From Hymenobacter nivis (GTDB taxonomy: Bacteria; Bacteroidota; Bacteroidia; Cytophagales; Hymenobacteraceae): DNA of 64,000 bases. Of the stretch, positions 25,489 through 38,818 are shown piece after piece; position 1 is the stretch's first letter, and each line of letters opens with the position of its first letter. The notes beneath the pieces are model-generated. The model worked only from the letters and a program-made list of their open reading frames with translations. It had not been told where the DNA came from and did no database searches. Made by a program: the position numbers and the translations under genes. Location: the NCBI RefSeq assembly GCF_003149515.1, contig NZ_CP029145.1, positions 2,108,001 through 2,172,000 of the forward strand. Reading direction: 5' to 3'.

Positions 25489-26438
25489 ATGGATTACCTG
25501 AGTTTGCGCGAGCGGCCCCGCCAGTTTCTGGCCCTGACCAGCCTGCGAGCGGCGGAGTTTGACGACTTGCTGACCGACTTTGCCCCGGCCTGGGAGCGCC
25601 ACCACCGCTACCACACCCTGGAAGGAACCAAACGGGCGTTCCCCGCCCACCGCGAGCGGGCCAACGCCGTGCTGGCGGGCAGCGATATAAAGCTCTTTTT
25701 TCTGCTCACCTACCTCAAAAGCAACGCCTTGCAAGAGCACCAGGCCGCCAGCTTTGGCATTTCGCAAGCGCGCGTCAGCCACTTGGCTACCGCCCTGCTG
25801 GGCGTGCTCAACCAGGTGCTGGCCCGGCGCGGGCTGCTGCCCGTGCGCGACGGCGGCGAGTTGGCTCAGCGCCTGGCTAACCACCCGGAGCCGGTCTTTG
25901 CCTACGACGGGGTCGAGCGGGGCGTACCACGTAACACGGACCGGGAGGCCCAGGCCGAGGAGTACAGCGCCAAAAAAAAGCGCACCGCGTGAAAAACATG
26001 ACCTTATGCGATTCCACGCAGTACGTGCATTTTCTCTCGGCTACGGAAAGCGGGCGAGCGCACGACAAAAAACTGGCCGACGAGTACGCGCTGCACCTAC
26101 CGGCGGGCTGCGTGTTACGGCAGGATTTGGGCTTGCTGGGCCACGCCCCGACCGGGGTCGTGGTGGAGATGCCCCACAAGAAGCCGCCGAAGCGGGAGTT
26201 GACGTTTGCCCAAAAGCTGTATAACCAGTTGCTGAGTCCGTTGCGCGTCGTTATCGAACACGCGCACAGCGGTATCAAGCGCCTGCACATGGTGCAGGGC
26301 ACTATCCGCTTGCGCGGCGAATGGGTGCGCGATACGGTCATGGTCGTGGCCTGTGGGCTGCACAACCTGCGCGTGCGCAGCCCGCACCGCGCCTATCGCG
26401 CACCTGTCCACGCGAAACTCGCTAACTACGCCGAATAA
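25489..26438 (+). CDS. IS5-family transposase, OrfA/OrfB joined by -1 frameshift
   Basis: OrfA (25489-25992) carries the helix-turn-helix region ALQEHQAASFGISQARVSHL and the first catalytic aspartate in FAYDGVERGVPR. OrfB in the -1 frame continues to 26438 with RAHDKKLADEY, LRQDLGLLG, and the glutamate in VVIEHAHSGIKRLH. The frames meet at C AAA AAA AAG (25971-25980), which contains the classic slippery heptamer A AAA AAG, so a -1 ribosomal frameshift should produce the full DDE_Tnp_4-type protein of about 316 residues. OrfB also has its own ATG at 25989. Confidence 0.85.
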
Positions 26439-26568
26439 GCTTTATTAAACGGACTACCCTAATTTTTAATTCTGTACATAAATATGGGAACCGTTCTAAT
26501 GGCACTTTCTACCTCAGACCACCAAATAACAACCCCATAATTTCCCCATTAGGGGCAATATACAATGC

Positions 26569-26602
26569 AAAACGCCCGCCGCTGTTGAAAGCGGCAGGCG
26601 TT
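26569..26602 (-). terminator. Terminator of the rRNA operon
   Basis: Read on the minus strand, AACGCCTGCCGCT and AGCGGCGGGCGTTTT form a GC-rich stem with one mismatch, about 16 bases past the 5S 3' end. Confidence 0.85.
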
Positions 26603-26617
26603 GGGGAATAAAATAAA

Positions 26618-26728
26618 GTTGGCGGCGACCGACTCTCCCACCGGTGAAGGCAGTACCATAGGCGCACCGGGGCTTAACGGCTCTGTTCGGAATGGGAAGA
26701 GGTGAACACCCGGGCTAAAGCCACCATT
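26618..26728 (-). rRNA. rrf: 5S ribosomal RNA
   Basis: The minus strand has the conserved core CCCATTCCGAACAGAGCCGT and closing helix GGTGGC with GCCGCC. The ends are set from that helix and are accurate to a few bases. It is the last gene of the 16S-Ile-Ala-23S-5S operon. Confidence 0.9.
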
Positions 26729-26837
26729 GCTGGCGGGGGTTGCGGCGTTCTGTTGTCCTGCTCGCGCAGGAACGCAACCCTCAATAACTCGACGTAAGGG
26801 ACAAAAACGAAACGCATGGCGCGCGCCATCGAAATTA

Positions 26838-29768
<2,931 letters not shown>

Positions 29769-29950
29769 ACGTGTCTTCCTAAAAAGACCCGCCGTCCTCC
29801 AAAGAGAGACGGCGCGCTGCGCTTCGTTTTTGTTACCCCTTACGTCAAAGAACGGTTACCACTGAATCAATCAGTAATAGTGTGGGATGATTGCCTATTG
29901 CATCCATCACAGTAGTCAGGTCAATAATACATCCGATTGACGTATTGTAG

Positions 29951-30024
29951 TGGAGAATAACGGAGTCGAACCGTTGACCCCCTGCGTGCAAGGCAGGTGC
30001 TCTAGCCAGCTGAGCTAATCCCCC
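29951..30024 (-). tRNA. tRNA-Ala (TGC)
   Basis: The minus strand folds into a standard cloverleaf: acceptor GGGGGAT with ATTCTCC, anticodon loop CTTGCAC giving TGC, and T loop GGTTCGACTCC. It is 74 bases, with no encoded CCA. It lies in the 16S-23S spacer. Confidence 0.96.
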
Positions 30025-30058
30025 GTGTTTGATTCCAGCAGAATCCCGCCACAATCAG

Positions 30059-30132
30059 TGGGCCTGCCTGGACTCGAACCAGGGACCTCTACATTATCAG
30101 TGTAGCGCTCTAACCACCTGAGCTACAAGCCC
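30059..30132 (-). tRNA. tRNA-Ile (GAT)
   Basis: Acceptor GGGCTTG pairs with CAGGCCC; anticodon loop CTGATAA gives GAT; the T arm reads GGTTCGAGTCC. It is 74 bases without CCA. Its place upstream of tRNA-Ala in the spacer is the usual bacterial order. Confidence 0.96.
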
Positions 30133-30256
30133 GATTTTCTATTATAATGGAGGTAACAATAGAATTCGATTCAAAATTATTTGAATGAGGAAATAGACAA
30201 TCAGTAGGGTGCTGGTAAAACGGCTGGGCTGGTCCCGTCGGGGACGGCGCGGCTCC

Positions 30257-31775
<1,519 letters not shown>

Positions 31776-32014
31776 TAATGTCCTTCACCTACTCGTAAGT
31801 AGGCTGCTGTCTTGTGCGCGCCCCGTCCCCTTGAGGACGGAACCGCTCAACGCGTTTCTTGGCTGAGCCGCCGGGTTACCCCGGTGACTCCCTTACTATT
31901 TGTCTATTTCCGTCATTCAAAGAACGTACGCCACTTCCTGTTGAAGCAACCGTGCGGGCTGGTAAACCAACCCTTTTTTTCTCAACTCAACCCCCTTGTT
32001 TTTGATTGGGAGTG

Positions 32015-32044
32015 CAAAGGTAAGAAAATATTTCAATTTTCCAA
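32015..32044 (-). promoter_or_regulatory. rRNA operon promoter, proximal (TTG-N19-TACCTTTG)
   Basis: On the minus strand TTG (32042-32044) is followed by exactly 19 bases and then TACCTTTG (32022-32015), an exact fit to the Bacteroidota sigma-A consensus. The start of transcription would be about 230 bases before 16S. Confidence 0.75.
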
Positions 32045-32118
32045 TTTTGGAGCAAAAAAATTAAATGTTTTTTTGCTGCTAAAACCGCTTGTCAAATGCT
32101 CCATATCGAAGCGGGGTG

Positions 32119-32150
32119 CAAAGATAAGACGATCTTTTTCAGGTTTGCAA
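32119..32150 (-). promoter_or_regulatory. rRNA operon promoter, middle
   Basis: TATCTTTG at 32126-32119 on the minus strand, with TTG 21 bases upstream (32150-32148). The spacing is slightly long but the -7 box is exact. Confidence 0.55.
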
Positions 32151-32277
32151 TGTCTTTGGAGAATAAACTTCAAGTTTTGCTAGACTACTGGATCTTCATT
32201 GAAATGGCAAACCATTGGTTTGACTTTTCATCTTTACAATTGCATATCCTACTTGCCCGTTTGGCGTTTTGGGACTG

Positions 32278-32285
32278 CAAAGATA
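32278..32285 (-). promoter_or_regulatory. rRNA operon promoter, distal candidate
   Basis: A third TATCTTTG on the minus strand in the same context (TGCAAAGATA on the plus strand), but without a visible TTG. The stretch 31776-32478 holds no gene; it is the AT-rich leader and promoter zone. Confidence 0.35.
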
Positions 32286-32478
32286 GGGGTGCCTTTTTAC
32301 TGTGGGAGCATTAGACGAAAGATTTATTACACATGTACTCTTAACTGATTGACTTCATGACAAAAAAAATACCGAAGCGAGGACCGTTTTTATCTGTTAG
32401 CAAGGCTAATCGTACTCATTATACTGATGTGTGTGGCGGGTTGCTTAGGAAATACTACCTACAAGATGCATACAAAAT

Positions 32479-32520
32479 AGGGCCCCATCAGAACCAAACG
32501 AAGGTTCTGATGGGGCCCTA
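32479..32520 (-). terminator. Terminator after purA
   Basis: TAGGGCCCCATCAGAACC pairs perfectly with its complement at 32503-32520, an 18-base stem with a 6-base loop, 23 bases beyond the purA stop. The minus-strand T run is short. Confidence 0.85.
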
Positions 32521-32543
32521 ATGTTGCCACTACTAGATTTTGG

Positions 32544-33812
32544 CTACCGGAATAGGGTGCTTACTCTATCCGGCCCTACGCTGACGATACGAATGGGCAC
32601 TTGTAATTCGCGCTCGAGAAAGGCTAAGTAGGCTTGTAGATTCTCGGGGAATTGGGCGGCATCCGTAATGTTCGTCAAATCGGTGTTCCAACCGGGCAGT
32701 GTGATGTACTCAGGCGTGATGGTATTCAGTTCGCCGGGATCGGGCAATTTGGGAGTGGTTTCCCCTGTAGCGGTGCGGTAGTGGGTACAAGCCTGAATCT
32801 CGATAAAACCGTCGAGCACGTCCGCCTTCATAAGGTGGAGTTCGGTGACGCCGTTTAGCATGATGGCATAGCGCAGCGCGGGTAAGTCAATCCAGCCGCA
32901 ACGCCGGGGGCGGCCGGTGACGGCCCCAAACTCGCGGCCGGCCTTGCGAATCTCCTCCCCTGTGGCATCCTCTAGCTCGGTGGGAAAGGGGCCGCTACCA
33001 ACGCGGGTGCAGTAAGCCTTGGTGATGCCGTATACCTTATCTATGTGACGCGGGGCAATGCCAAGGCCAGTACAGGCCCCAGCCGAAATGGTGCTGGACG
33101 AGGTAACGTAAGGATAAGTACCAAAGTCGATGTCGAGCAACGAGCCCTGGGCCCCTTCGGCAAGAATGCGCTTGCCTTGGGTGAGCAGGTCGTTGAGAAG
33201 GTATTCGGTGTCGGTGAGTTGCAGAGTGCGCAGGAACTCGACGGCGGAGAAAAACTCTTCTTCAAGTGCTTCGATTTCTAGCTCCTTATTATAAGGAGCA
33301 GCGATGCTGGCGTGGTGCGCCACGGCTTCCTTGTAACGCTCCTGGAAATCGGGCAGCAGGATGTGGCCGACGCGCAGGCCAATGCGGCCAATCTTATCGG
33401 AATACGTGGGGCCGATGCCTTTGAGGGTACTGCCGATTTTAGTATTGCCGCGCGCTTCCTCGCTGATGCGGTCGAGGGCCCGGTGCGAGGGCAGGATGAG
33501 CTGCGCCTTTTTGGATATGTAAAGATTTTTACTCCAATCAACGCCCCGGTCGGTGAGCTTTTGCAACTCTTCGCGGAATACGACGGGGTCGAGTACAACG
33601 CCGTTGCCTACCACGTTGAGGATATGGGGGTGGAAAATTCCGCTCGGCACTTGGCGTAGCACGTGCTTCGTGCCGTCGAAGGTGAGGGTATGGCCAGCGT
33701 TGGGGCCCCCTTGAAAGCGGGCAACGGCGTCGTAGCTGGGCGCGAGTACGTCCACGATTTTGCCTTTGCCTTCGTCGCCCCACTGGAGGCCTACTAATAC
33801 ATCTACGGGCAT
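32544..33812 (-). CDS. purA: Adenylosuccinate synthetase
   Basis: GTP-dependent enzyme joining IMP and aspartate to form adenylosuccinate, the committed step to AMP; the product is the substrate of PurB. The 422 residues match the usual length. The ATG at 33812 begins PVDVLVGLQWGDEGKGKIVD, the GTP-binding and catalytic P-loop (aspartate in GDEGKG). Other signatures are ARFQGGPNAGHT, GSTLKGIGPTYSDK and GRPRRCGWIDLPAL. An upstream frame extension to 33896 is not conserved-looking. It is the last gene of a minus-strand run and ends at a strong terminator. Confidence 0.96.
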   Translation of the reverse strand: MPVDVLVGLQWGDEGKGKIVDVLAPSYDAVARFQGGPNAGHTLTFDGTKHVLRQVPSGIFHPHILNVVGNGVVLDPVVFREELQKLTDRGVDWSKNLYISKKAQLILPSHRALDRISEEARGNTKIGSTLKGIGPTYSDKIGRIGLRVGHILLPDFQERYKEAVAHHASIAAPYNKELEIEALEEEFFSAVEFLRTLQLTDTEYLLNDLLTQGKRILAEGAQGSLLDIDFGTYPYVTSSSTISAGACTGLGIAPRHIDKVYGITKAYCTRVGSGPFPTELEDATGEEIRKAGREFGAVTGRPRRCGWIDLPALRYAIMLNGVTELHLMKADVLDGFIEIQACTHYRTATGETTPKLPDPGELNTITPEYITLPGWNTDLTNITDAAQFPENLQAYLAFLERELQVPIRIVSVGPDRVSTLFR

Positions 33813-33908
33813 CTTACTTGTAATTTGGGAAGCTTGGCCAGCCGTCCTGCGCCAAAGCAGCGCGGTGCCGGCCGGCATTGAAAAAAATGAAGGCAAAAAA
33901 ACAGCCGC

Positions 33909-34262
33909 CTAGGAGGAGGCGGCTGTGAGAAGTTGTTGGCGAGCGGCGGCTTCGGTGGGGACCACCGCGAAGATATTGTTGAGTTTGGTGAGGGCCAGCA
34001 GCTTACGCGGGTGGTCGGCGGGGTTGATGAGGACCATCTCGCCGCCGCGGGTACGGAACTTGGCGAGCAGCGACACTAGCACCCCAATGCCCATGCTGTT
34101 GACATAGCGAATTTCCGACAAATCGACGGCACAGCTAATGACGCCGGCTTCCAGGTAGTCGTTGGCTACCTGCACGAGCGCCGCGGTATCGGGGGGCCCT
34201 ACCAAGTCGCCGGCGAGGCTTACGAAAAGGATACCGTCGCGCAGGGTGCTGGTGGTAATCAT
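33909..34262 (-). CDS. STAS-domain anti-sigma-factor antagonist-like protein
   Basis: A 117-residue single STAS domain, as in SpoIIAA or RsbV. Anti-anti-sigma factors bind a partner kinase and release a regulator when unphosphorylated. The phosphorylatable serine is in EIRYVNSMGIGVLVSLL (near residue 57). Its ATG (34262) overlaps the Fur-family stop by four bases (ATGA), so the two genes were translationally coupled before the IS4 insertion. No anti-sigma kinase is nearby, so its partner is unknown. Confidence 0.88.
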   Translation of the reverse strand: MITTSTLRDGILFVSLAGDLVGPPDTAALVQVANDYLEAGVISCAVDLSEIRYVNSMGIGVLVSLLAKFRTRGGEMVLINPADHPRKLLALTKLNNIFAVVPTEAAARQQLLTAASS

Positions 34263-34555
34263 GCGGGCTCTTGGGATCGGGCGGCCTTGGCGCGGCAGTC
34301 GCCGCAAATGCCGTAGAGGTTCAAAGAATGGTGCAAGATATGGAAGTTCAGCAGGTCGCCCACCATCGTTTGAATGCCATGGATGCGGGGATCGCAGAAT
34401 TCCACCACTTTATGGCATTCGGTGCAAATGACGTGGTCGTGCTGGCGGTAGCCATAGCTTTTCTCGTACTGGGCAAGGTTGCGGCCGAATTGGTGCTTGC
34501 TCACAAGGCCCTGCTCCACCAGCAGGTCCAGGGTATTATAAACCGTAGCGCGGCT

Positions 34556-35757
34556 CTACTCTACCCTACTATTTTAGTTACTTTATAATGAGTTAGTTGA
34601 TTGATAATCCATCGGAACACAGCATTCATGTTGGCGGTAAATACCGGGTCGGTGCTGCGGCCGGGCCGCGTGTACTGGCGCAGGGCGTTGAGGCCGTGGC
34701 GGCCAAAACTGGCGCGTTTGTAGCCGTTGTTCTTCTGGGGGATGGGTTGCACTTTTTCGTGCAGGCGGGTGCCCACGCTCACGCAAAGCGCGTAGGCCAA
34801 ACTCACCAGGCCCACGAGTTTTTTGAGTTTGTCCCGGCAACGCAGGTGCGTGGCCCGCAAGGCAAAGCCCCGCCCTTTCAGGTTCTGGAAACAAGCCTCA
34901 ATCGTCCAGCGCTTGCGATAGAACTGGCCCAAAAAAGCCGGGTTGGCCGTGCCGAAGAGGAAGAGGTACTCGCCCCCGGCCAAGGCCGTGACCTGCGCCC
35001 CGCCCCAAACCCCGTCGACTTGGCACACGGGCAACTGGCGGCACTGGCCTGGCCGCAGGCCCCAGTCGGCCACGGCGTGACGACGGCCTTGGGGGTCGGT
35101 GAGCAGGTGGTGCTTGGGCAGACGCATGACGAACAATATGCCCTTGTCTTTGAGGTATTTGAACCAGGCATGGCCCACAAACTCGCGGTCGCCCACTACC
35201 AGCCCCACGCGGTCGGGGCCCAGCACCCGCAGGCAAAAATCCAGCAGCGCCGTGCGGTCGGCGGTGCCGGAGTTGCCGCTGCGGTTGTCGAGCAACTCCC
35301 AGCACAAGGGCCAGTGGCAATCGCCCCGGCCCACCGTCACGAGCAGGATGTTGACCTGGCAGCGGCCGAAGTCCCACTCCGTGCGGTCGATGCACAGGCG
35401 CAGCTTGCCCGTGCCCGGCAAGAGGCCGACGAGCAACACGGCCAAGGCGACGTAATCCAGGTCGGCTTCGCGGAAAAAGTCTTGGATGCGCGTCTCGTTC
35501 GAGGCCAGTTTCACGCCGTCGTTGAGGTGCTGCGCCACCTCGCAGAATTGCACATTTCGGCTTTTAAAGAGGCCGAGCACGAAGCGGGCCACGAACTTTT
35601 TGCGGGCCAGGTTCCGCACCAGCGGGACCGAATGTAAAAGGGTCGTAATTTTGACCACGAGGCGTTGCTTCACGGGAAGGAGCGCATTTGGTAGTTGAGG
35701 AACTCCAAAGGTCGGGCCTTCCCGTTTTTATGCCCGATTTTTAGTAGGGTAGAGTAG
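34556..35757 (-). mobile_element. IS4-family insertion sequence in the Fur-family gene
   Basis: Inverted ends CTACTCTACCCTACTA (34556) and TAGTAGGGTAGAGTAG (to 35757) bound a 1202-base element. CGCGGCT is duplicated on both sides (34549-34555 and 35758-35764), a 7-base target duplication. Matching ends recur in the damaged copy at 52860-53963. Confidence 0.93.
34561..35673 (-). CDS. IS4-family transposase, intact
   Basis: A 370-residue DDE transposase. LRLCIDRTEWDFG gives the first aspartate (near residue 95), LVVGDREFVGHAWF the second (near 160), and FYRKRWTIEACFQNLKGRGF the glutamate within the YxxRWxIE signature (near 260). The stop TAG lies in the element's terminal repeat. The frame is complete, so the element may still move. 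It reads in the same direction as the split regulator, STAS and purA genes. Confidence 0.93.
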   Translation of the reverse strand: MKQRLVVKITTLLHSVPLVRNLARKKFVARFVLGLFKSRNVQFCEVAQHLNDGVKLASNETRIQDFFREADLDYVALAVLLVGLLPGTGKLRLCIDRTEWDFGRCQVNILLVTVGRGDCHWPLCWELLDNRSGNSGTADRTALLDFCLRVLGPDRVGLVVGDREFVGHAWFKYLKDKGILFVMRLPKHHLLTDPQGRRHAVADWGLRPGQCRQLPVCQVDGVWGGAQVTALAGGEYLFLFGTANPAFLGQFYRKRWTIEACFQNLKGRGFALRATHLRCRDKLKKLVGLVSLAYALCVSVGTRLHEKVQPIPQKNNGYKRASFGRHGLNALRQYTRPGRSTDPVFTANMNAVFRWIINQLTHYKVTKIVG

Positions 35758-36129
35758 CGCGGCTCACTTGCAGGTTGCGGGCCTTCATGCCGGCGTACAA
35801 TTCCTCCACATCGAAGTGGCCCGAGCGGGCATAAATCTCTTCGAGGATGGCGTAACGCTCGGCGGTCTTGCGCAGGCCTTTGTTTTCGAGGTGCGCCGTG
35901 AAGATTTTTTTGACCTCCTCCAACTTGTCCACATTTAACGAGGCCTGCGAGGCCACGCTGGGGGTATGTTTGGCGGCATAGCCAGTTTCGGAGGAGCCGC
36001 CTACCTCCTGCCCTGCCGTTTTGGCGGGGACCTTGGCAACTTTTGCGTTAGCAGGAGAAGACATTTTGGGAGAATTCACGGGACGGGGCGTAACAGGTAA
36101 AAGTAAAAAGCCAACCAAGCGTTAGCTTT

Positions 36130-36483
36130 TTACATTTCAAAGTAAAGGTCGTAATGATTGGCGCAGCCAGGGTTGAAAGCGGCCTGGCACTGGGGGCACG
36201 CGCTGCTGCAGGCGAAGTATTTCGCAATGCTCAGCGTGTGGTGGCAATGGCCGCAGAGGATGGCTTCGGTGCCACGCTCGGCCTTGCCCCAAACAATGGG
36301 GACATGGCCAACCGTTTCGTTGTGGCACTGGATGCAGGCGTAAAAAGCATCGCAGCACTTGAATTTGATGGCGATAATGTCGCGCTCAGAGTGGTAATGG
36401 GCGCATTGGGTGCGTGCATTCACGCCGACGCCGTGGCAAACGATGGCCGCTGGGGGCCCCACGAAGGTTGAATCAGGAGTCAA
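36130..36483 (-). CDS. CHY zinc-finger protein
   Basis: A 117-residue protein of the CHY zinc-finger family with the expected ligand order: VCHGVGVNARTQCAHYHSE, then FKCCDAFYACIQCHNE, LCGHCHHTL and CPQCQAAFNPGCANHYDLYF. About a dozen cysteines and histidines can bind two or three zinc ions. The function in bacteria is not established. It overlaps the end of rel by 11 bases and precedes the split Fur-family gene, so it may belong to a metal-related transcription unit. Confidence 0.9.
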   Translation of the reverse strand: MTPDSTFVGPPAAIVCHGVGVNARTQCAHYHSERDIIAIKFKCCDAFYACIQCHNETVGHVPIVWGKAERGTEAILCGHCHHTLSIAKYFACSSACPQCQAAFNPGCANHYDLYFEM

Positions 36484-38677
36484 AGCGCTCTACTTGCAGC
36501 ACGCCGCTCACCTTGTTCAGCCGCTGGATGAGCTTGGTGAGGTGGTCGGTGTCGTTGACGAATACCATAATTTGGCCTTCAAAAAACCCATCGTTCGAAT
36601 CGACGGTGATGGAGCGCATGTTCACTTTCAGGCTGGTAGAAATGATGCGGGTGATGTCGTTCACGATGCCCACCCGGTCGGAGCCCTTGAGGCGGATGCC
36701 AGCCAGGAAGGCCAGCTCCGACTGCTCCGTCCACTTGGCGCGCACGATGCGGTTGCCGTAGTTCGACATCAAATCGACGGCCCGGGGGCAGCTGGTGCGG
36801 TGGATGATGAGTCCCTGTTCGGTTTCAAAGCCGAACACGTCGTCGCCGGGAATGGGGTTGCAGCAGCGGGCCAAGCTGTGGTTGAACTTGTCGGTACGCT
36901 CGCCCACCACCAGCATATCGGGCCGCACCCCCCGGATTTTTTGCACCTCCGTGTCGAAGGACTTGGGCTGGAGCGCGAGCAGGCGCGGCGTGGAAATGAC
37001 CTCGGTAAAGAGCGATTCGCGGATTTCGCGGCCGTCGAGCTGGCCCACGGCCAAGCGGTAGTAAAAATCCTGGGCCGTGGGAACGTTGAAATAATTGAGT
37101 ACTCGGTTAAAATTTTCCTGCGTGAAAGCCACGCCGATCAACTCCAGCCGCTTTTCGAGGATAAACTTGCCATCCTCGGCCTTGGCACGCTTATCGTCGC
37201 GCAGGAATTCCTTGATTTTGGAGCGGGCCTTGGACGTGCTGACGTACGTCAGCCACTCCTCGGTAGGGCGCTGCTTATGCGAGGTCAGGATTTCTACCTG
37301 GTCGCCGTTATGCAGCTGGTAGCTCAGGGGCTCCAGCTTCTGGTTCACTTTGGCCCCGAGGCAGTGCATCCCGATTTGGGTGTGGATGTCGAAGGCAAAG
37401 TCCAGGGCCGTGGCCTTGTCGGGCAGGATGATGAGCTTGCCCTTGGGCGTAAACACGTACACCTCCTTCATGAATAGGTTCTGACGGAACTCGTCCATAA
37501 ATTCCAACGCGCTGGAGTTGTTGGTTTCCAGCGACTCACGCACCTTATTCACCCACGTTTCCAGGCTTGATTCGGCTTGGGTGGGGTCGGCAGTTTTGTA
37601 CTTCCAGTGGGCGGCATAGCCTTTTTCGGCGATGTCGTCCATGCGGCGCGAACGAATTTGCACCTCCACCCACTGGCCCGAACGCGACATAACGGTGGTA
37701 TGCAGACTCTCGTAACCGTTAGCCTTGGGCGTGCTCACCCAATCGCGCAGGCGGTCGGGGTTGGGCTGGTAAAAGTCCGTCACGATGCTGTACACCTGCC
37801 AGCAGGCCGCCTTTTCTTGCTCCGGCGGCACGTCCAGAATTATGCGAATGGCAAATAAATCGTACACTTCCTCAAAGGAAATGTTCTGCTTTTTTATTTT
37901 TCTAAGAATAGAATAAACGCTTTTCGGCCGGCCTTTGACTTCAAACTGAAAGCCCTGGTTTTTTAGCTCCTCGTCAATCGGGTTCACAAAATCCTTGATG
38001 AAGCGGTTGCGGGCGCTTTGGCTTTGCTTAATACGGTCCTTTATGTCGGTGTACACCTCCGTATCGGTGTACTTCAGATATAGGTCTTCCAGCTCGCTTT
38101 TAATAACGTAGAGGCCCAGGCGGTGGGCCAGCGGGGCGTAGAGGTAAAGCGTTTCGGAGGCGATTTTCAGCTGCTTGTGTCGCGGCATCGAGTCGAGCGT
38201 GCGCATGTTGTGCAGGCGGTCGGCGAGCTTGATAAGGATGACGCGTACGTCCTCGCTCAGCGTGAGCAGCATTTTGCGGAAGTTCTCGGCTTGCTCGCTG
38301 GTGCCGTAGTCGAACACGCCCGAAATCTTGGTCAGCCCGTCGATAATGCGGGCTACTTTGGGCCCGAACTCGCGCTCGACGTCGGAAATTTCCCAGGCCG
38401 TGTCTTCCACCACGTCGTGCAGCAGGGCCGACACGATGCTGGTGGTACCAAGCCCAATTTCCTCCACCGCAATTTGGGCCACAGCCAGCGGGTGCAGGAT
38501 ATAAGGCTCGCCCGACTTGCGGCGCATGTCTTTATGGGCCTCCAAGCTGGTATTGAAGGCCTTTTTGATGAGCTTGGCGTCGCCGCCGTGCAGGTAGGGC
38601 TTGGCGGTGCGCAGCAGGCGGCGGTACTGGCGCAGGATTTCCTGGCGCTCGGCTTCAATATCGATGACGGGGGACAT
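36473..38677 (-). CDS. rel: Bifunctional (p)ppGpp synthetase/hydrolase
   Basis: RelA/SpoT-homologue controlling the stringent response. Domains in order on 734 residues: HD hydrolase (LLHDVVEDTAWE near residue 85, LIKLADRLHNMRTLDS near 150), synthetase (GRPKSVYSILRKIKK near 250, TPKANGYESLHTTV near 320), TGS (VYVFTPKGKLIILPDKATA near 400) and a C-terminal ACT domain (IRLKGSDRVGIVNDITRIIS). Both catalytic sites look intact. The ATG at 38677 gives the family's usual start. It heads a minus-strand run with CHY, Fur-family, STAS and purA genes. Confidence 0.95.
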   Translation of the reverse strand: MSPVIDIEAERQEILRQYRRLLRTAKPYLHGGDAKLIKKAFNTSLEAHKDMRRKSGEPYILHPLAVAQIAVEEIGLGTTSIVSALLHDVVEDTAWEISDVEREFGPKVARIIDGLTKISGVFDYGTSEQAENFRKMLLTLSEDVRVILIKLADRLHNMRTLDSMPRHKQLKIASETLYLYAPLAHRLGLYVIKSELEDLYLKYTDTEVYTDIKDRIKQSQSARNRFIKDFVNPIDEELKNQGFQFEVKGRPKSVYSILRKIKKQNISFEEVYDLFAIRIILDVPPEQEKAACWQVYSIVTDFYQPNPDRLRDWVSTPKANGYESLHTTVMSRSGQWVEVQIRSRRMDDIAEKGYAAHWKYKTADPTQAESSLETWVNKVRESLETNNSSALEFMDEFRQNLFMKEVYVFTPKGKLIILPDKATALDFAFDIHTQIGMHCLGAKVNQKLEPLSYQLHNGDQVEILTSHKQRPTEEWLTYVSTSKARSKIKEFLRDDKRAKAEDGKFILEKRLELIGVAFTQENFNRVLNYFNVPTAQDFYYRLAVGQLDGREIRESLFTEVISTPRLLALQPKSFDTEVQKIRGVRPDMLVVGERTDKFNHSLARCCNPIPGDDVFGFETEQGLIIHRTSCPRAVDLMSNYGNRIVRAKWTEQSELAFLAGIRLKGSDRVGIVNDITRIISTSLKVNMRSITVDSNDGFFEGQIMVFVNDTDHLTKLIQRLNKVSGVLQVERFDS

Positions 38678-38755
38678 AGTAGCAAAATAACAAGCGCAGG
38701 GCGAAAAAAGTGTTGGGTCCCTTGCGTGGGGCCCCGGCAGATAAGCAACTGGGTT

Positions 38756-38786
38756 TTGCGAACCTAACGAACAATCCGTACCTTTG
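38756..38786 (+). promoter_or_regulatory. Promoter of tRNA-Leu (TTG-N20-TACCTTTG)
   Basis: TTG at 38756-38758 is followed after 20 bases by TACCTTTG at 38779-38786, 32 bases before the tRNA. It matches the Bacteroidota consensus and lies between divergent rel and tRNA-Leu. Confidence 0.6.
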
Positions 38787-38818
38787 CGGGCCCGAAGCAA
38801 TTGGCCCCGGGATTTGCC

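Larger units (their letters stand above)
25365..26459 (+). mobile_element. IS5-family element (DDE_Tnp_4 type, two frames)
   Basis: Perfect 16-base inverted repeats GGGTAGTCCGTTTAAT (25365-25380) and ATTAAACGGACTACCC (26444-26459) bound a 1095-base element. A 24-base palindrome lies just inside the left end. The transposase is in two frames joined at an A AAA AAG site. No target duplication is evident. A broken copy of the same left end is at 51729-51767. Confidence 0.85.
34259..36064 (-). pseudogene. Fur-family metal regulator gene split by an IS4 element
   Basis: The N-terminal part (36064 to 35758) has the winged-helix sequence [20 protein letters not shown] and ends at SRAT. The C-terminal part (34555 to 34259) resumes VYNTLDLLVEQGLVSKHQFG and has HDHVICTECHKVVEFCDP and GICGDCRAKA, the zinc cysteines. 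Joining the two across one copy of CGCGGCT restores a complete Fur or PerR-like protein of about 200 residues. As it stands, translation enters the IS and stops (ATLPY). The N-terminus has an unusual 50-residue extension rich in Ala and Lys. Fur, PerR and Zur cannot be told apart here. Confidence 0.9.

Noticed and set aside
31812..32183. 123-codon plus-strand frame upstream of 16S
   Set aside because: It covers the rRNA promoter zone with exact TAnnTTTG boxes on the other strand and has no protein features.
34597..35637. 346-codon plus-strand frame inside the IS4 copy
   Set aside because: It is antisense to an intact transposase with its DDE residues visible.
36410..37477. 355-codon plus-strand frame
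   Set aside because: It is antisense to rel and has no recognised features.
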